Source: Methylobacter sp.
GTDB lineage: Bacteria > Pseudomonadota > Gammaproteobacteria > Methylococcales > Methylomonadaceae
Direction: 5' to 3'
DNA length: 64,000 bases
Assembly: GCF_023227905.1 (NCBI RefSeq)
Contig: NZ_JALOCF010000013.1
Location: 1-64,000, forward strand
Numbering within the stretch: the stretch's first letter is position 1; each line of letters opens with the position of its first letter. The translations under genes and the position numbers were made by a program. The notes below the pieces were generated by a model, which saw only the letters and a program-made list of their open reading frames with translations, ran no database searches and had not been told where the DNA came from. Shown here piece after piece: positions 44,871-54,306 of the stretch.

Positions 44871-45650
44871 AGCACAAAATGGCCGACTATTCGGCGCATC
44901 GCTCGGCCCCGGTGATCCGGGACTGATTACCCTCCGTGTCTGGGAATTATTGCAATGCCCGGACGCCCACTGGACTTATCCGGTACGACGCAAGGATGCC
45001 GAAAGCCATGCACTACAAATCGTATTGCGCGCCGGGTTAACACTGCCTGAAGAACACTCGCCGTTGATTTTTCCGATGACCCACGATGCCGACATTCTGG
45101 CCGGTTACTGGCTGCGCGCCGCCGAAACAGTGCTGACCCGCGTGCGAGCCGGTCAGGATGTGCTGTTTCTGGTGGAAGGCGATGCCTCCACTTACTCGAC
45201 TTTCGGTCATCTGGCCCGCACCGTGCGTGCGTTGGACGAAAGCATCGTCATCGAAACGATCCCCGGCGTGCCGTCGTTTAACGCTGCCGCAGCGCGGGTG
45301 GCAATGCCGCTGGCCGATACCGACGAAACCGTAGCGATTATCCCGGCCAGTTACGGCATCGCCATGATCGAACGCCTGCTCAATGACTTCGACACGCTGG
45401 TGCTGCTGAAAGTGAAGCCCTTGCTGGACGATATTCTCGATTTGCTGGAACGGCGCGCATTGTTGACTGATGCCGCTTTCGTCGAAAAGGCCGGTACCCC
45501 GCAAGAGCGCGTCGAGCGCGACGTGCTGCAATTGCGCGGGCAGAAAGTCAACTATCTGTCATTGCTGTTGGTGCGCAACCCTGATCGTCAGCGCGGCGAA
45601 ATGATTCGCGGCTGCCGCAAAAAAACATCTGTATCTACTGAAGAGACTCT

Positions 45651-45654
<4 letters not shown>
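44860..45654 (+). CDS. cbiL: Cobalt-precorrin-2 C20-methyltransferase
   Basis: CbiL/CobI methylates C20 of precorrin-2. The sequence shows GASLGPGDPGLITLRVWELL, the YPVRRKDAESHAL segment, LVEGDASTYSTFGHLAR and TIPGVPSFNAAAARV. The frame is open from 44728, but the tandem ATG ATG at 44860/44863 gives the family N-terminus and about 264 residues. It overlaps the cbiET stop by 11 bases. It is followed directly by cbiG. Confidence 0.93.
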
Positions 45655-46396
<742 letters not shown>

Positions 46397-46397
<1 letters not shown>

Positions 46398-46801
46398 TGA
46401 AGGTTATGCTGGGGCTGGGCTGCGATCGCAATACGCCTTTAAGCACCTTGCGCGCAGCTGTGGAACAGGCACTGACCCTGATCGGATTGGATCAAACCGC
46501 CATCGCGGGCGCCGCCAGCATCGACAAGAAAAACGACGAGGCGGCTATTTTGCAATTGGCTGCCGAGCATGATTGGCCATTGTATTTCTTTACCGCGCAG
46601 CAATTGTCACAGGTGCCGGTGCCCAACCCTTCCGAAACTGTGCGCAAATACATGGGTACGCCTGCCGTCGCAGAGGCGGCGGCGTTGCTGGCGGCAGGCG
46701 TCGATATGCGCGCACTGCTACTGGAAAAATACAAATACCGCGGCGAGGATGGTAAGAACGCCACGGTTTCAATCGCAAGCATGAAAGAGAACGATAAATG
46801 A
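46397..46801 (+). CDS. cobE: CbiG C-terminal/CobE-like domain as a separate protein
   Basis: This 134-residue protein matches the C-terminal domain of CbiG, which is equivalent to CobE: LGLGCDRNTPLSTLRAAVEQAL, the ASIDKKNDEAAIL segment, and VAEAAALLAAG followed by a basic LLLEKYKYRG. The frame is open far upstream, but the ATG at 46397 shares a base with the cbiG stop, fixing the start. It should pair with the preceding protein to complete CbiG activity. The stop overlaps cbiH by 4 bases. Confidence 0.88.
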
Positions 46802-48177
46802 AGAAAGGTAAAATTCTGTTGGTCGGCTTCGGCCCCGGCGCGCCGGAACACATGACCTACCGGGCCCGCGCCGCCATCGCCGAGGCCGATGTGGTGATCG
46901 GCTATTCCACCTACATCAAACTGGTGCAAGAGCTACTGGAAGGCAAGGAAGTTGTTCGTAAGGGCATGACCGAGGAAATCGACCGCTGCATCGAAGCTTA
47001 TGATCAGGCTTTGCTAGGCAAGACCGTAGCCTTGATTTCGTCCGGCGACATCGGCGTTTACGGCATGGCCGGACCGACTTACGAAGTGTTGTTGCAATCC
47101 GGCTGGACGCCAGACAGCGGCATCGCGGTGGAAGTGATACCCGGAGCCACCGCGCTGAACGCTTGCGCTGCGCTGGTCGGGGCACCTCTGACGCATGACT
47201 TTTGTTCGATTTCGCTGTCGGACCTGCTCACGCCCTGGCCGACCATCGTCAAGCGCCTGGAAGCGGCGGCGCGCGGTGATTTCGTTGTGGCGCTGTATAA
47301 CCCCAAAAGCGGCCGACGCACCGGGCAGATCGTCGAAGCGCAACGCATCCTGCTGTTGCATCGCAGCCCGGAAACCCCGGTCGCCATCGTCAAATCCGGC
47401 TATCGTAACCGTCAGGCGATCCAAATGACCTCGCTGGCGCAGATGGCTGATTGTGAGATCGGCATGCTGTGCACGGTACTGATCGGCAATAGCAGCACTT
47501 TCGTCCGCGAAGGTCTGATGATCACCCCGCGCGGATATGCCAACAAATACGATAGCCTGACCGGCGAAGCGAAAAGCGGCGAACAAGCGGGTCGTTCGTT
47601 AAGCATGGGGTTGATAGGCTGGCATGCCTGTGTGCGCAAATATTTGCGTGAAAATCCGACTGTTACGCCGCGGGAGGCGGCCGCGCATTTCGACGTGCCG
47701 CTGGGCGAAATTCTGGCCGCCATTGCCTCGGCCCAGTCCGGCGATGATGCGGGCGATAGGCAAGCTCGCTGGGTTGCCGGTCACCACGTCGATGCGGTAC
47801 TGAATACTGCCAATGACTGGGGCCGGCTGCGGGCCGTGGTACGTAGCGAGGCCGGCGCGGTGGCCGAGCTGCTGTTGGAAGCCAAGGATTTCATCCGACG
47901 CGGAGACTGGCTTAACTTGACCAATGAGTATTGCCATTTGCATGTCGACAGGCAGCACATCGTTAGCGCCTGGTTTCTAAGCCAAGGCGATAGACAGCAT
48001 GGCGTCTATTGGGTGGATGGGCACGGCGCACTGGTTTTTTCGCTGCTGCTGGTTAAGGTTGGCGAAGCATTCGATGGAACCTCGCTTAATGCTTACCGCA
48101 ACGCCTGTGATCAATATGGCCAAGCCATTGTGATGGTTGAAGATATGGAAACTGAAGAGGTAGCGGGCGATGAATGA
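46798..48177 (+). CDS. cbiH: Cobalt-precorrin-3 C17-methyltransferase fused to a ChuX/HutX-like domain
   Basis: Residues 1-245 are a complete CbiH/CobJ: VGFGPGAPEHMTYRARAA, ISSGDIGVYGMAGPTYEVL, EVIPGATALNACAALVGAPL and DFVVALYNPKSGRR. Usual CobJ length is about 240-250, so the remaining 214 residues are extra. From about 272 to 445 the pattern follows the haem-utilisation ChuX/HutX fold. A short helical start (KYLRENPTVTPREAAAHFDV) leads to NDWGRLRAVVRSEAGAVAELLL, GDWLNLTNEYCHLHVDRQHI and VYWVDGHGALVFSLLLVKVG. The domain may hold the tetrapyrrole or pass it on. It overlaps both neighbours, so the fusion is an operon member and not a misread frame. Confidence 0.9.
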   Translation: MKKGKILLVGFGPGAPEHMTYRARAAIAEADVVIGYSTYIKLVQELLEGKEVVRKGMTEEIDRCIEAYDQALLGKTVALISSGDIGVYGMAGPTYEVLLQSGWTPDSGIAVEVIPGATALNACAALVGAPLTHDFCSISLSDLLTPWPTIVKRLEAAARGDFVVALYNPKSGRRTGQIVEAQRILLLHRSPETPVAIVKSGYRNRQAIQMTSLAQMADCEIGMLCTVLIGNSSTFVREGLMITPRGYANKYDSLTGEAKSGEQAGRSLSMGLIGWHACVRKYLRENPTVTPREAAAHFDVPLGEILAAIASAQSGDDAGDRQARWVAGHHVDAVLNTANDWGRLRAVVRSEAGAVAELLLEAKDFIRRGDWLNLTNEYCHLHVDRQHIVSAWFLSQGDRQHGVYWVDGHGALVFSLLLVKVGEAFDGTSLNAYRNACDQYGQAIVMVEDMETEEVAGDE

Positions 48178-48526
48178 CAGGGTGATACCGGAAAAACCCA
48201 AAATGGGCGACTACAAACGCCATTTGCTGGTGTGCACCGGCCCGCGCTGTACGCTGGATGGCGAATCCCAAGCGTTGTTCGAAAGCTTAGGGGCTAAATT
48301 TAAGGCAGTCGGGTTGGATCAGGGCGCGTTGAGGGTCAAGCGCAGCCGAGTATCGTGTTTCGCCACCTGTAAAGCGGGACCGATAGTCTGCGTGCAACCG
48401 GACGGCGTCTGGTATTACAACGTTAACGATGCCAATCTTGATCGCATCATTCAGCAACACTTGATCGGCGGCGAGCCGGTAGCCGAGCTGGTTTTCCATC
48501 AAGGGCCTGGTTGCAGTGAAGGCTGA
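48170..48526 (+). CDS. cbiW: CbiW-like [2Fe-2S] ferredoxin
   Basis: This 118-residue thioredoxin-like ferredoxin has cluster ligands in VCTGPRCTLDG and SCFATCKAGPIVCV. Similar small ferredoxins occur in cobalamin operons (CbiW), where they probably feed electrons to a corrin reductase or keep cobalt reduced. It overlaps cbiH by 8 bases and ends the operon. A hairpin follows at 48560-48581. Confidence 0.85.
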   Translation: MNDRVIPEKPKMGDYKRHLLVCTGPRCTLDGESQALFESLGAKFKAVGLDQGALRVKRSRVSCFATCKAGPIVCVQPDGVWYYNVNDANLDRIIQQHLIGGEPVAELVFHQGPGCSEG

Positions 48527-48860
48527 TACCGTAGATTGTCGGCCATAATGTATTATTACAAGCCAGCTTATTCGCTGGTTTGCAGCTAGCCAATGTGCCG
48601 CCCTATTGTCTTCGCCGAAGCTTGAGCTTTTGCTCATCGCCGTGGCTCGTGATTGAGCGTTTGCTTTTTGTATCAGCAGAACCTCGATTGTTTGCGTGAT
48701 ATGAGCGCCCAGCTGGCGTTCTTTCCGCGATTGGCGTAATTTGAATGGCGGCTTTTGAAAAATCTGACCGGCTGGTTTTGGCCGAACTGAGACCGTCAGT
48801 GTCAGTTTCAATCCAAACAAATGTTTTGAAACTGTCAGATCAAGTTCACAGTTTTACACC
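48527..48860. other. Intergenic region after the cobalamin operon
   Basis: About 330 bases between convergent genes. An open minus-strand frame runs through it into cbiW antisense, but it has no recognisable domain. Besides the hairpin at 48560-48581, a 9-bp inverted repeat CAGTTTCAA / TTGAAACTG lies at 48803-48834, close to the stop of the SpoIIAA-like gene. Confidence 0.4.
48560..48581 (+). terminator. Hairpin ending the cobalamin operon
   Basis: AAGCCAGC / GCTGGTTT with a 6-base loop lies 33 bases after the last cobalamin gene. One pair is G-T. The T-tract is short, so termination strength is uncertain. Confidence 0.5.
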
Positions 48861-49247
48861 TTAGTCAACAAACATGGATTGAGCATTGTCTTCCGATAAC
48901 CAGGCTTTCGCCTCGGCAAGTTGATTTTTTGGAAAAAATTCGATGGCCGTTTTACGCATTTGTTTACCCATAAACATGAAGACGTCCTCTTTCCATTTCT
49001 CGTCACCGACAAATGCGACCTTCGAAATTTGGTTGCCGTCCTCCGTTAAAAAAAAGGAATTCTCCCAGCCGGGTTCCTTGCTCCAACCTTGAAAATCCTC
49101 TAGTTCAATTAAACCCCGAAACTGACCGAACCGTTCCAAACTCAACTTAGCCATAGATTGAAGCTTCTGAAATTCACCGACAGTCAGTTTGTCGCTGAGC
49201 CTGATCCAGTTCTCGCTATCAAGAGATTTGATGAGTCGAAAGGTCAT
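48861..49247 (-). CDS. SpoIIAA-like (STAS-type) protein
   Basis: This 128-residue protein matches the SpoIIAA-like family found in many proteobacteria: GLIELEDFQGW, ISKVAFVGDEKWKE and the C-terminal AEAKAWLSE segment. The STAS-like fold often binds lipids, nucleotides or partner regulators, but no activity is established here. It lies 109 bases downstream of the lone receiver gene, so a regulatory link with that gene is plausible. Confidence 0.82.
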   Translation of the reverse strand: MTFRLIKSLDSENWIRLSDKLTVGEFQKLQSMAKLSLERFGQFRGLIELEDFQGWSKEPGWENSFFLTEDGNQISKVAFVGDEKWKEDVFMFMGKQMRKTAIEFFPKNQLAEAKAWLSEDNAQSMFVD

Positions 49248-49356
49248 ATTAGATCCTAATTTTATTTGGTAATGATTTTGCTGCTGCCGGAGGTGTCCTT
49301 ACCATTGCAAGACTTCGTCATAATCCGACTGATGGTCAATTGAGCCGGCAGTGGGT

Positions 49357-49734
49357 TTACGCTCTACGACCGAGAACCTCATCGATAGCGTCTAGCAGTA
49401 CCTGACCATCAACCGGCTTACGCAAAAATGCTGCAATGCCCTGATTCATAGCGCGTTCGTATACTTCCTCGCTATCGTCACCGGTGATGATAATAACCGG
49501 CATCCTCCTGCCCAACCGAGCCAGGTTATCCAGAATCGAAAAACCGTTAATAGGCATCATGTTCAGGTCGAGCACGAGACAATCCGGCTGGCCGATTTCC
49601 AGAAAACTCAAGAAATCGGCGCCGTTAAGGAATGTTTTCGCGGTGAGCCCGGCTGAACGCAATAATCGCTCAAGACCCTTGCAAATGGACTCTTCGTCGT
49701 CAACAACGGCAATAAGTGTCTGATCACTATTCAT
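49357..49734 (-). CDS. Stand-alone receiver domain (FixJ/CheY-like)
   Basis: This 125-residue receiver has no output domain. Acidic residues in VVDDEES, phosphoacceptor D56 in LVLDLNMM, Thr in IIITGDDS and Lys in FLRKPVDG are all present, so it can be phosphorylated. The frame is open to 49908, but the ATG at 49734 (MNSDQTLIAVVDDEE) gives a normal receiver. A copy of the shared palindrome lies 35 bases upstream. It probably modulates a kinase or competes for phosphate in a FixL/FixJ-type pathway. Confidence 0.88.
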   Translation of the reverse strand: MNSDQTLIAVVDDEESICKGLERLLRSAGLTAKTFLNGADFLSFLEIGQPDCLVLDLNMMPINGFSILDNLARLGRRMPVIIITGDDSEEVYERAMNQGIAAFLRKPVDGQVLLDAIDEVLGRRA

Positions 49735-49768
49735 GGTGAGGTCACTGTAACGAGTTCGGTTTATTGTC

Positions 49769-49792
49769 GCTATTGGACTTAGGTCTAATAGT
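49769..49792 (-). promoter_or_regulatory. Shared palindromic operator, site 4 (variant)
   Basis: Reads GCTATTGG-ACTTAGGT-CTAATAGT. The arms CTATTGGAC / GTCTAATAG are inverted with one mismatch around TTAG. It lies 35 bases before the lone receiver gene at 49734. It matches the consensus of the other sites less well on its right arm. Confidence 0.55.
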
Positions 49793-49847
49793 GATGAATA
49801 TTTGATGCAGCGGTTCAAACCTAGGACTCGATCTGGCGACTTCAAGA

Positions 49848-51251
49848 TTAAGCAAATTTCTTCTTCAACCGCCAAAAAGCAACAACGGAAACCAGCGCCA
49901 TTGCGCACGTAGAAACAATCAGTATCAAACCCAAAACCAAGGTTTGCCTGAACGTATAGTCCACCAATTCCTTGCCGCCGGCCTGGGTTTGACGTATCGC
50001 CGCGTCCAGCCGGGCTGATAGTAAGTCAAGCTTCGCGGAAGCCAGAGTCTGGTCGAAAGCTTGCAGCAATTTCACCAAGTCTTGCGCAGCGGTGTTGATC
50101 TGCGCTGCGGCGGCCGTGTAGTCGTTGATACGGAAAGGCTCGGCGTTCGGGTCCGATGGACGGGCTTGGAGTTGCCGCACTACATCTTGAAAGGTTTTTA
50201 GGGTGGCGGTGGACGCATTGGACATCTGCGTACCTGCGTCCAGTGCTTTCTCTGTCTGTGCGGCGAGGCTGGTGAGTCCCGGCTGTTGAGCTTCCAGGGC
50301 TTGGACGATCTGTTGACGCTCGTCGCTGATGAATCCGGGCAGACTCTCCGTCGTCTGGCTGAACCGGTCTGCCGATTCGGACAGTTGGGAGGTGTTGGCC
50401 AGCAGCGTTTCCATCTGAGGCATTTCCACTGTTTGTATGATCAGCAACTCGGTTTCCCAGCGAATCAAGGTCGGCATATGCCGGGTCAGGAACAAGCCGC
50501 GTTCCGCGAACAGCCGGGTATTGGCCAGTTCGCGAGTGGCGGGGTCAAGTCCCATCAATGGATCGATGGAGAGCAGATTGAAAACACTGCTGGTTATCCC
50601 TGGGCGGGAACTGCGGTTACTCTGCGCGACTTCGTACGCGAAGCTCAGCGCTCCGGTATCACTGGGCGACCGCACCGTCGGATGTTGTTCATGCCACGTT
50701 TTGATGGCGGCGCGCAGTTCCGAGAGCTGTTCTTCTTTTAGCGTCGTCGCGGCGATCCGCCAAATCTCCTTCTCTACCTGTTGCGAAGCGAGCAAATAAG
50801 GTTTGGCTGATTCGCCGTAGAGCTTGGGTATCCAATAATCCTCGACATTCATCCGATTCAAGCTGGCGAGGATGGCCATATCGATGAGATTGGCATACGT
50901 GTTGGCCCCGGTGGCGATGGCCAATATATCGTTGGTCGTATTGATGCGGCGCATCAGCAGGGTACGCCTTCGAGTGACCTTTTCATCTTCCCGCTGCAAC
51001 TTGCCGATGGCGAGATTGAGCGATTCGATAGAATTGTCAGCAAACCGGAGCAACTGGGATTGCAGTTCGACGGGATCGGGCTCGTCTTCCTGGTTGAGCG
51101 ACAATAGGGAGCGGATACCCTTTTCAGGCAACTCCAGAGTACCTTTGAGCAAATTGCAACCGCTCGCACCTAAGCCCAATGCGAGTAGCAGAACGACTTT
51201 TGACACCCATCTATGGGCACCCGGACAGGAAGGCTGATGCACTGCTCGCAT
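49848..51251 (-). CDS. Lipoprotein with coiled-coil body and C-terminal membrane helix
   Basis: I do not recognise this 467-residue protein. It has a lipoprotein signal ending LGASGC near residue 32, a long helical, Gln/Leu/Ala-rich body with coiled-coil character (about 60-425), and a C-terminal membrane helix (about 435-460, LVLGLILIVSTCAMALVSVV) followed by a basic LKKKFA tail. The N-lipid and C-helix could tether both ends at membranes. It lies 57 bases after the upstream lipoprotein gene and 113 bases before the receiver gene. Confidence 0.72.
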   Translation of the reverse strand: MRAVHQPSCPGAHRWVSKVVLLLALGLGASGCNLLKGTLELPEKGIRSLLSLNQEDEPDPVELQSQLLRFADNSIESLNLAIGKLQREDEKVTRRRTLLMRRINTTNDILAIATGANTYANLIDMAILASLNRMNVEDYWIPKLYGESAKPYLLASQQVEKEIWRIAATTLKEEQLSELRAAIKTWHEQHPTVRSPSDTGALSFAYEVAQSNRSSRPGITSSVFNLLSIDPLMGLDPATRELANTRLFAERGLFLTRHMPTLIRWETELLIIQTVEMPQMETLLANTSQLSESADRFSQTTESLPGFISDERQQIVQALEAQQPGLTSLAAQTEKALDAGTQMSNASTATLKTFQDVVRQLQARPSDPNAEPFRINDYTAAAAQINTAAQDLVKLLQAFDQTLASAKLDLLSARLDAAIRQTQAGGKELVDYTFRQTLVLGLILIVSTCAMALVSVVAFWRLKKKFA

Positions 51252-51308
51252 GAAGGTATCGGCTCCTTAGGACATTTCTGATTATCGACAGCACCGTTGG
51301 ATTATTAC

Positions 51309-52457
51309 TCAATTCCCCTGAATCGTAACAACCGGCTGTTGAACTTTCTCCCCTGTCTCCGCCAGCGTCATGATGATCATCAGGAACGTAAAGATACCCT
51401 TTGACCTGTAGTCGCGGTCGTCAATCCAATACCAATAATCTCGATAGTTGATCGCAGCAAAAGTATCTTCCGGCTTCGACTTTTCCGCATGAATCCTGAC
51501 CAAAGGCGGCAGTGACTGGGTTTCTGCCGTCTCTGTAATCTGCGGATAAGTACGACTTTCCGCAATGTGTTCGGGGGGGACTTCGACATTCGAACCCAGT
51601 AGATTCAAAATTTGGAATCCGGAACGCGTCTGCATCGCGATCGTGTCATCTTTTCCAGACACCGTGCCGCTTATGATCTTGAACTCTTGCAGATCGGATC
51701 GTAAGCCCAACAGTTTCCTGACCAGCACCCTATCGGCCTCAATTTCAGGTGGAAGATTCTTCTGACTGATGACCATGACCGTCCCCTCCTGCTTCGATTC
51801 CTTGGATATTTCCACCCTCAACCCGAGCGCACCCGAGCCCTGGAGACGCTGCAGGGCCGCCAACAACCTGACGAAATCGGGATCCGCCGCATGGCCTCGC
51901 GCTCCGCCTTTGCGATTCGAGATGCCGTTAATAGATTGCGCGCCAAGCTGTAAAAGCATATCTATGGGCCAGCCTTCTTGAGAAAGCCTTAATAAGTTCG
52001 GAGGCGGAACCGGCGTGATCATGACCTGAAGAAAATGCGCGCCCGTTAGCGGCGTGTAGGTGATGGTCGGGCGATCGGTGTAGGTTGCCGCGGACCCCAG
52101 GTTCAAGATATCGCCCACCGCACTGGCGCCATTCAGCGATGCCCCCACCGTCACGGCCCCCTGCAATTGGTAACCGCTGATGATTTGTCCCACATCCAGA
52201 AACACCGGTGTATCGGCGTAGCGCATCTTGACGATATTGAGCAGGGTTTGCTGTTTCCAGGAACTCGAGAGCACATTGATATAATCGAAGCGATCGCGAT
52301 CCACGCTCGGCGGACCAAAACTCGTGCATCCCGGCAGATTGAGCGCGATGCTCGCCAACAGGAGTAAGCGGCCTAATGCGCTCCAAGCCAGGCTAGTATC
52401 CCGGTGCTTTAGACGTTTTAAAAGACTGTCAAACCAAGCCATGTTATTACTCTCCAA
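51309..52457 (-). CDS. Lipoprotein of unknown function
   Basis: This 382-residue protein has an N-terminal membrane segment ending in the lipobox LNLPGC (about residue 44). Mature features are a FDYINVLSSSWKQQTLLNIVKMRYADTPVFLDV stretch (shown broadly), a Gly/Ala-rich segment, and a late INYRDYWYWIDDRDYRSKG motif. It resembles hypothetical outer-membrane proteins seen near sensor and envelope genes, without a named function. The start at 52457 gives a long signal, and the next Met (MAWFDSLL, five codons later) is also possible. Confidence 0.7.
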   Translation of the reverse strand: MESNNMAWFDSLLKRLKHRDTSLAWSALGRLLLLASIALNLPGCTSFGPPSVDRDRFDYINVLSSSWKQQTLLNIVKMRYADTPVFLDVGQIISGYQLQGAVTVGASLNGASAVGDILNLGSAATYTDRPTITYTPLTGAHFLQVMITPVPPPNLLRLSQEGWPIDMLLQLGAQSINGISNRKGGARGHAADPDFVRLLAALQRLQGSGALGLRVEISKESKQEGTVMVISQKNLPPEIEADRVLVRKLLGLRSDLQEFKIISGTVSGKDDTIAMQTRSGFQILNLLGSNVEVPPEHIAESRTYPQITETAETQSLPPLVRIHAEKSKPEDTFAAINYRDYWYWIDDRDYRSKGIFTFLMIIMTLAETGEKVQQPVVTIQGN

Positions 52458-52513
52458 CTTCCAAGTTGCCGATTCTGTTCTTTATGCTTAAAGAGCAATA
52501 TTCATTGCCCGGA

Positions 52514-53704
52514 TCACAACAAAATTCCCACCAAACGTTTAATCAGGTCTTCCAGGGAAATCATCGTCAAGGTCAATGGCAGCAACGGCACCAGTACTGC
52601 GACAACGGTTTGAAGCACAGCGGTTTTACCGAATGGAAACGGTCGCATTGTCTGTACTACCTCAAAGCTGCCTGCCATATCGTTCAAGGATTGAATATCG
52701 CCGCTGCCGACCAGGGGTTCATCCGGCGATGCTCCGCCGCGCAGCCATTTTTCGTCAAACTCACGAACATAGCGGTTTGCCAGCGCTCCGTACTCAAGCA
52801 ATCCCTGCCGTCTCGCTTGCGCCAGACGGGGGGAGAACACGCACAAAGGGCCGAGCACGAGTAAGCAGAAAAAAACCACGACGGCTGCGATCTCCGGTTT
52901 AAAGTCCAATAGCGCTTTGCCATCATAGAAAATATGGTTGGCAATCAGGCCTGCCAGCAAAACGCCTTGAGACAGCAGTAAAGGCATAAACGCCGCCGCG
53001 CTTCCCCCAAGAAAACCCAGTCCTGCAGCGCGATCAGGATGCGTCGGCACGAGATGCAGATCCAGTCGGGAAACCTGCCACAGAAACCGCGCCCAGATGA
53101 AAATGCGAATAACCCAGCGATACGCAAGGAATTGATAAATAGGAATGCTGGCAAAGGCATACCAATACCCTGCCGGTGAATATGTCCGATGCCCATCCAC
53201 GATGGTCGCATACCAGGTGTCCGATGCCAGCACCAGTTGACTCGACCAGAGATAATTCATAACCGTGAATACCAGGATAATCAGCAATACCTCGATCACT
53301 ACCGAATTGCGCAAACGCATCGCAGAGTCGATCAGGGCTTCGAATTCCGGGAGGGATCGCTCCGGAACTATCCCGCGCTCGATAAATTGCCGGACAATCA
53401 CCCTAATCCGCTGATGGACCACGAGCTCCGCGACCAACAGCAATGGCAAGGCCAGCAGAAAACGAACGTGTACATCCACGTCATAAATAAAAGGGACTTT
53501 AATAGCGCCGCCAAACGCTTCACCGGTCAATACCGAAAGCATCAGCAACGGCAACCAGGTTAGCAAGGAAAAGAAAATCATGCGGCGCTTGAGCAAACCC
53601 AGCGTATCCGTGGTTAGCCTCGCGCGGATAAAGAGCTGAAACAGCGGGCCACCCAATACCAGCGAAAAATCATCGGACTTTTTTTTATCGGCTGAATAAT
53701 TCAT
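52514..53704 (-). CDS. Polytopic membrane protein of unknown function
   Basis: This 396-residue protein has about six membrane segments, including residues 42-62, 82-102 and 134-155, and a final one near the C-terminus (VVAVLVPLLPLTLTMISL). Soluble loops are short, with a conserved-looking HLVPTHPDRAAGLGFLG stretch in the middle. No transporter or enzyme signature is seen. It lies 68 bases after the glycine-zipper gene and 56 bases before the lipoprotein gene on the same strand. Confidence 0.7.
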   Translation of the reverse strand: MNYSADKKKSDDFSLVLGGPLFQLFIRARLTTDTLGLLKRRMIFFSLLTWLPLLMLSVLTGEAFGGAIKVPFIYDVDVHVRFLLALPLLLVAELVVHQRIRVIVRQFIERGIVPERSLPEFEALIDSAMRLRNSVVIEVLLIILVFTVMNYLWSSQLVLASDTWYATIVDGHRTYSPAGYWYAFASIPIYQFLAYRWVIRIFIWARFLWQVSRLDLHLVPTHPDRAAGLGFLGGSAAAFMPLLLSQGVLLAGLIANHIFYDGKALLDFKPEIAAVVVFFCLLVLGPLCVFSPRLAQARRQGLLEYGALANRYVREFDEKWLRGGASPDEPLVGSGDIQSLNDMAGSFEVVQTMRPFPFGKTAVLQTVVAVLVPLLPLTLTMISLEDLIKRLVGILL

Positions 53705-53772
53705 CGGATTATCAAGGTTAAAAAGTCGTGATCATTCGGAAAACAGTGATCTGTAATTCCGGCTTAAGGTTC

Positions 53773-54255
53773 TTATTGGACGCTGTACCCCTTCCCCATC
53801 AAGCATGAACTAAAAGCTTGATCAAAGGCTTGAGACGAAGTATCGCTCTGTTGAGAACTCTGGCGGCGTTGCTGCCTTTGTTTGACCCCGCCGACAACAG
53901 CTCCGGCAGCTGCGGTAGATCCGGCTTCGTTTTGACGATGTTGTTGTTTAACATCGTCGTTAATATTGTCGTAGGCGCCGTGTTGCTGCCCTTGCACCTC
54001 AGCCTTGGCCGCACCCGCCATGGCGCCCGCTGCCGCGCCACGTGCCCGTCCACCGCTTGGCGGCGCGGCGGACTGGGTTTGTGCACCGGCGGACTGTTGT
54101 GCGATAGAAGTGCAATCTGCCTGATCCCTTTGAATCTGTTCCGGCGTTTGCCCCTTCATCGGCGTTATCGTGAGCGCCGAAACACCTGATGAAAATGCGG
54201 CTGCGAATATCAGCAGGCTTGAGCCCATTGTGAATGATAAATATCTGTGTTTCAT
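53773..54255 (-). CDS. Secreted glycine-zipper-like protein
   Basis: This 160-residue protein has a signal peptide (about 1-27). The mature part contains a Gly/Ala-rich helix (RARGAAAGAMAGAAKAEVQG) and a second Ala/Gly segment (STAAAGAVVGGVKQRQQRR), typical of glycine-zipper proteins that insert in or associate with the outer membrane. Two Cys (DCTS and SSCLMGKGYSVQ) frame the body. It lies 51 bases after the Gly/Ser-rich protein gene. Confidence 0.72.
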   Translation of the reverse strand: MKHRYLSFTMGSSLLIFAAAFSSGVSALTITPMKGQTPEQIQRDQADCTSIAQQSAGAQTQSAAPPSGGRARGAAAGAMAGAAKAEVQGQQHGAYDNINDDVKQQHRQNEAGSTAAAGAVVGGVKQRQQRRQSSQQSDTSSQAFDQAFSSCLMGKGYSVQ

Positions 54256-54306
54256 GATTATTCCCCTACCCTAAAAGATTTAGTTATGGCTTAAGTCACT
54301 TCTTGG

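Noticed and set aside
48600..48820. Minus-strand frame of up to 177 codons after the cobalamin operon
   Set aside because: It runs antisense through the ferredoxin gene and lacks any recognisable domain, so it is likely a chance frame.
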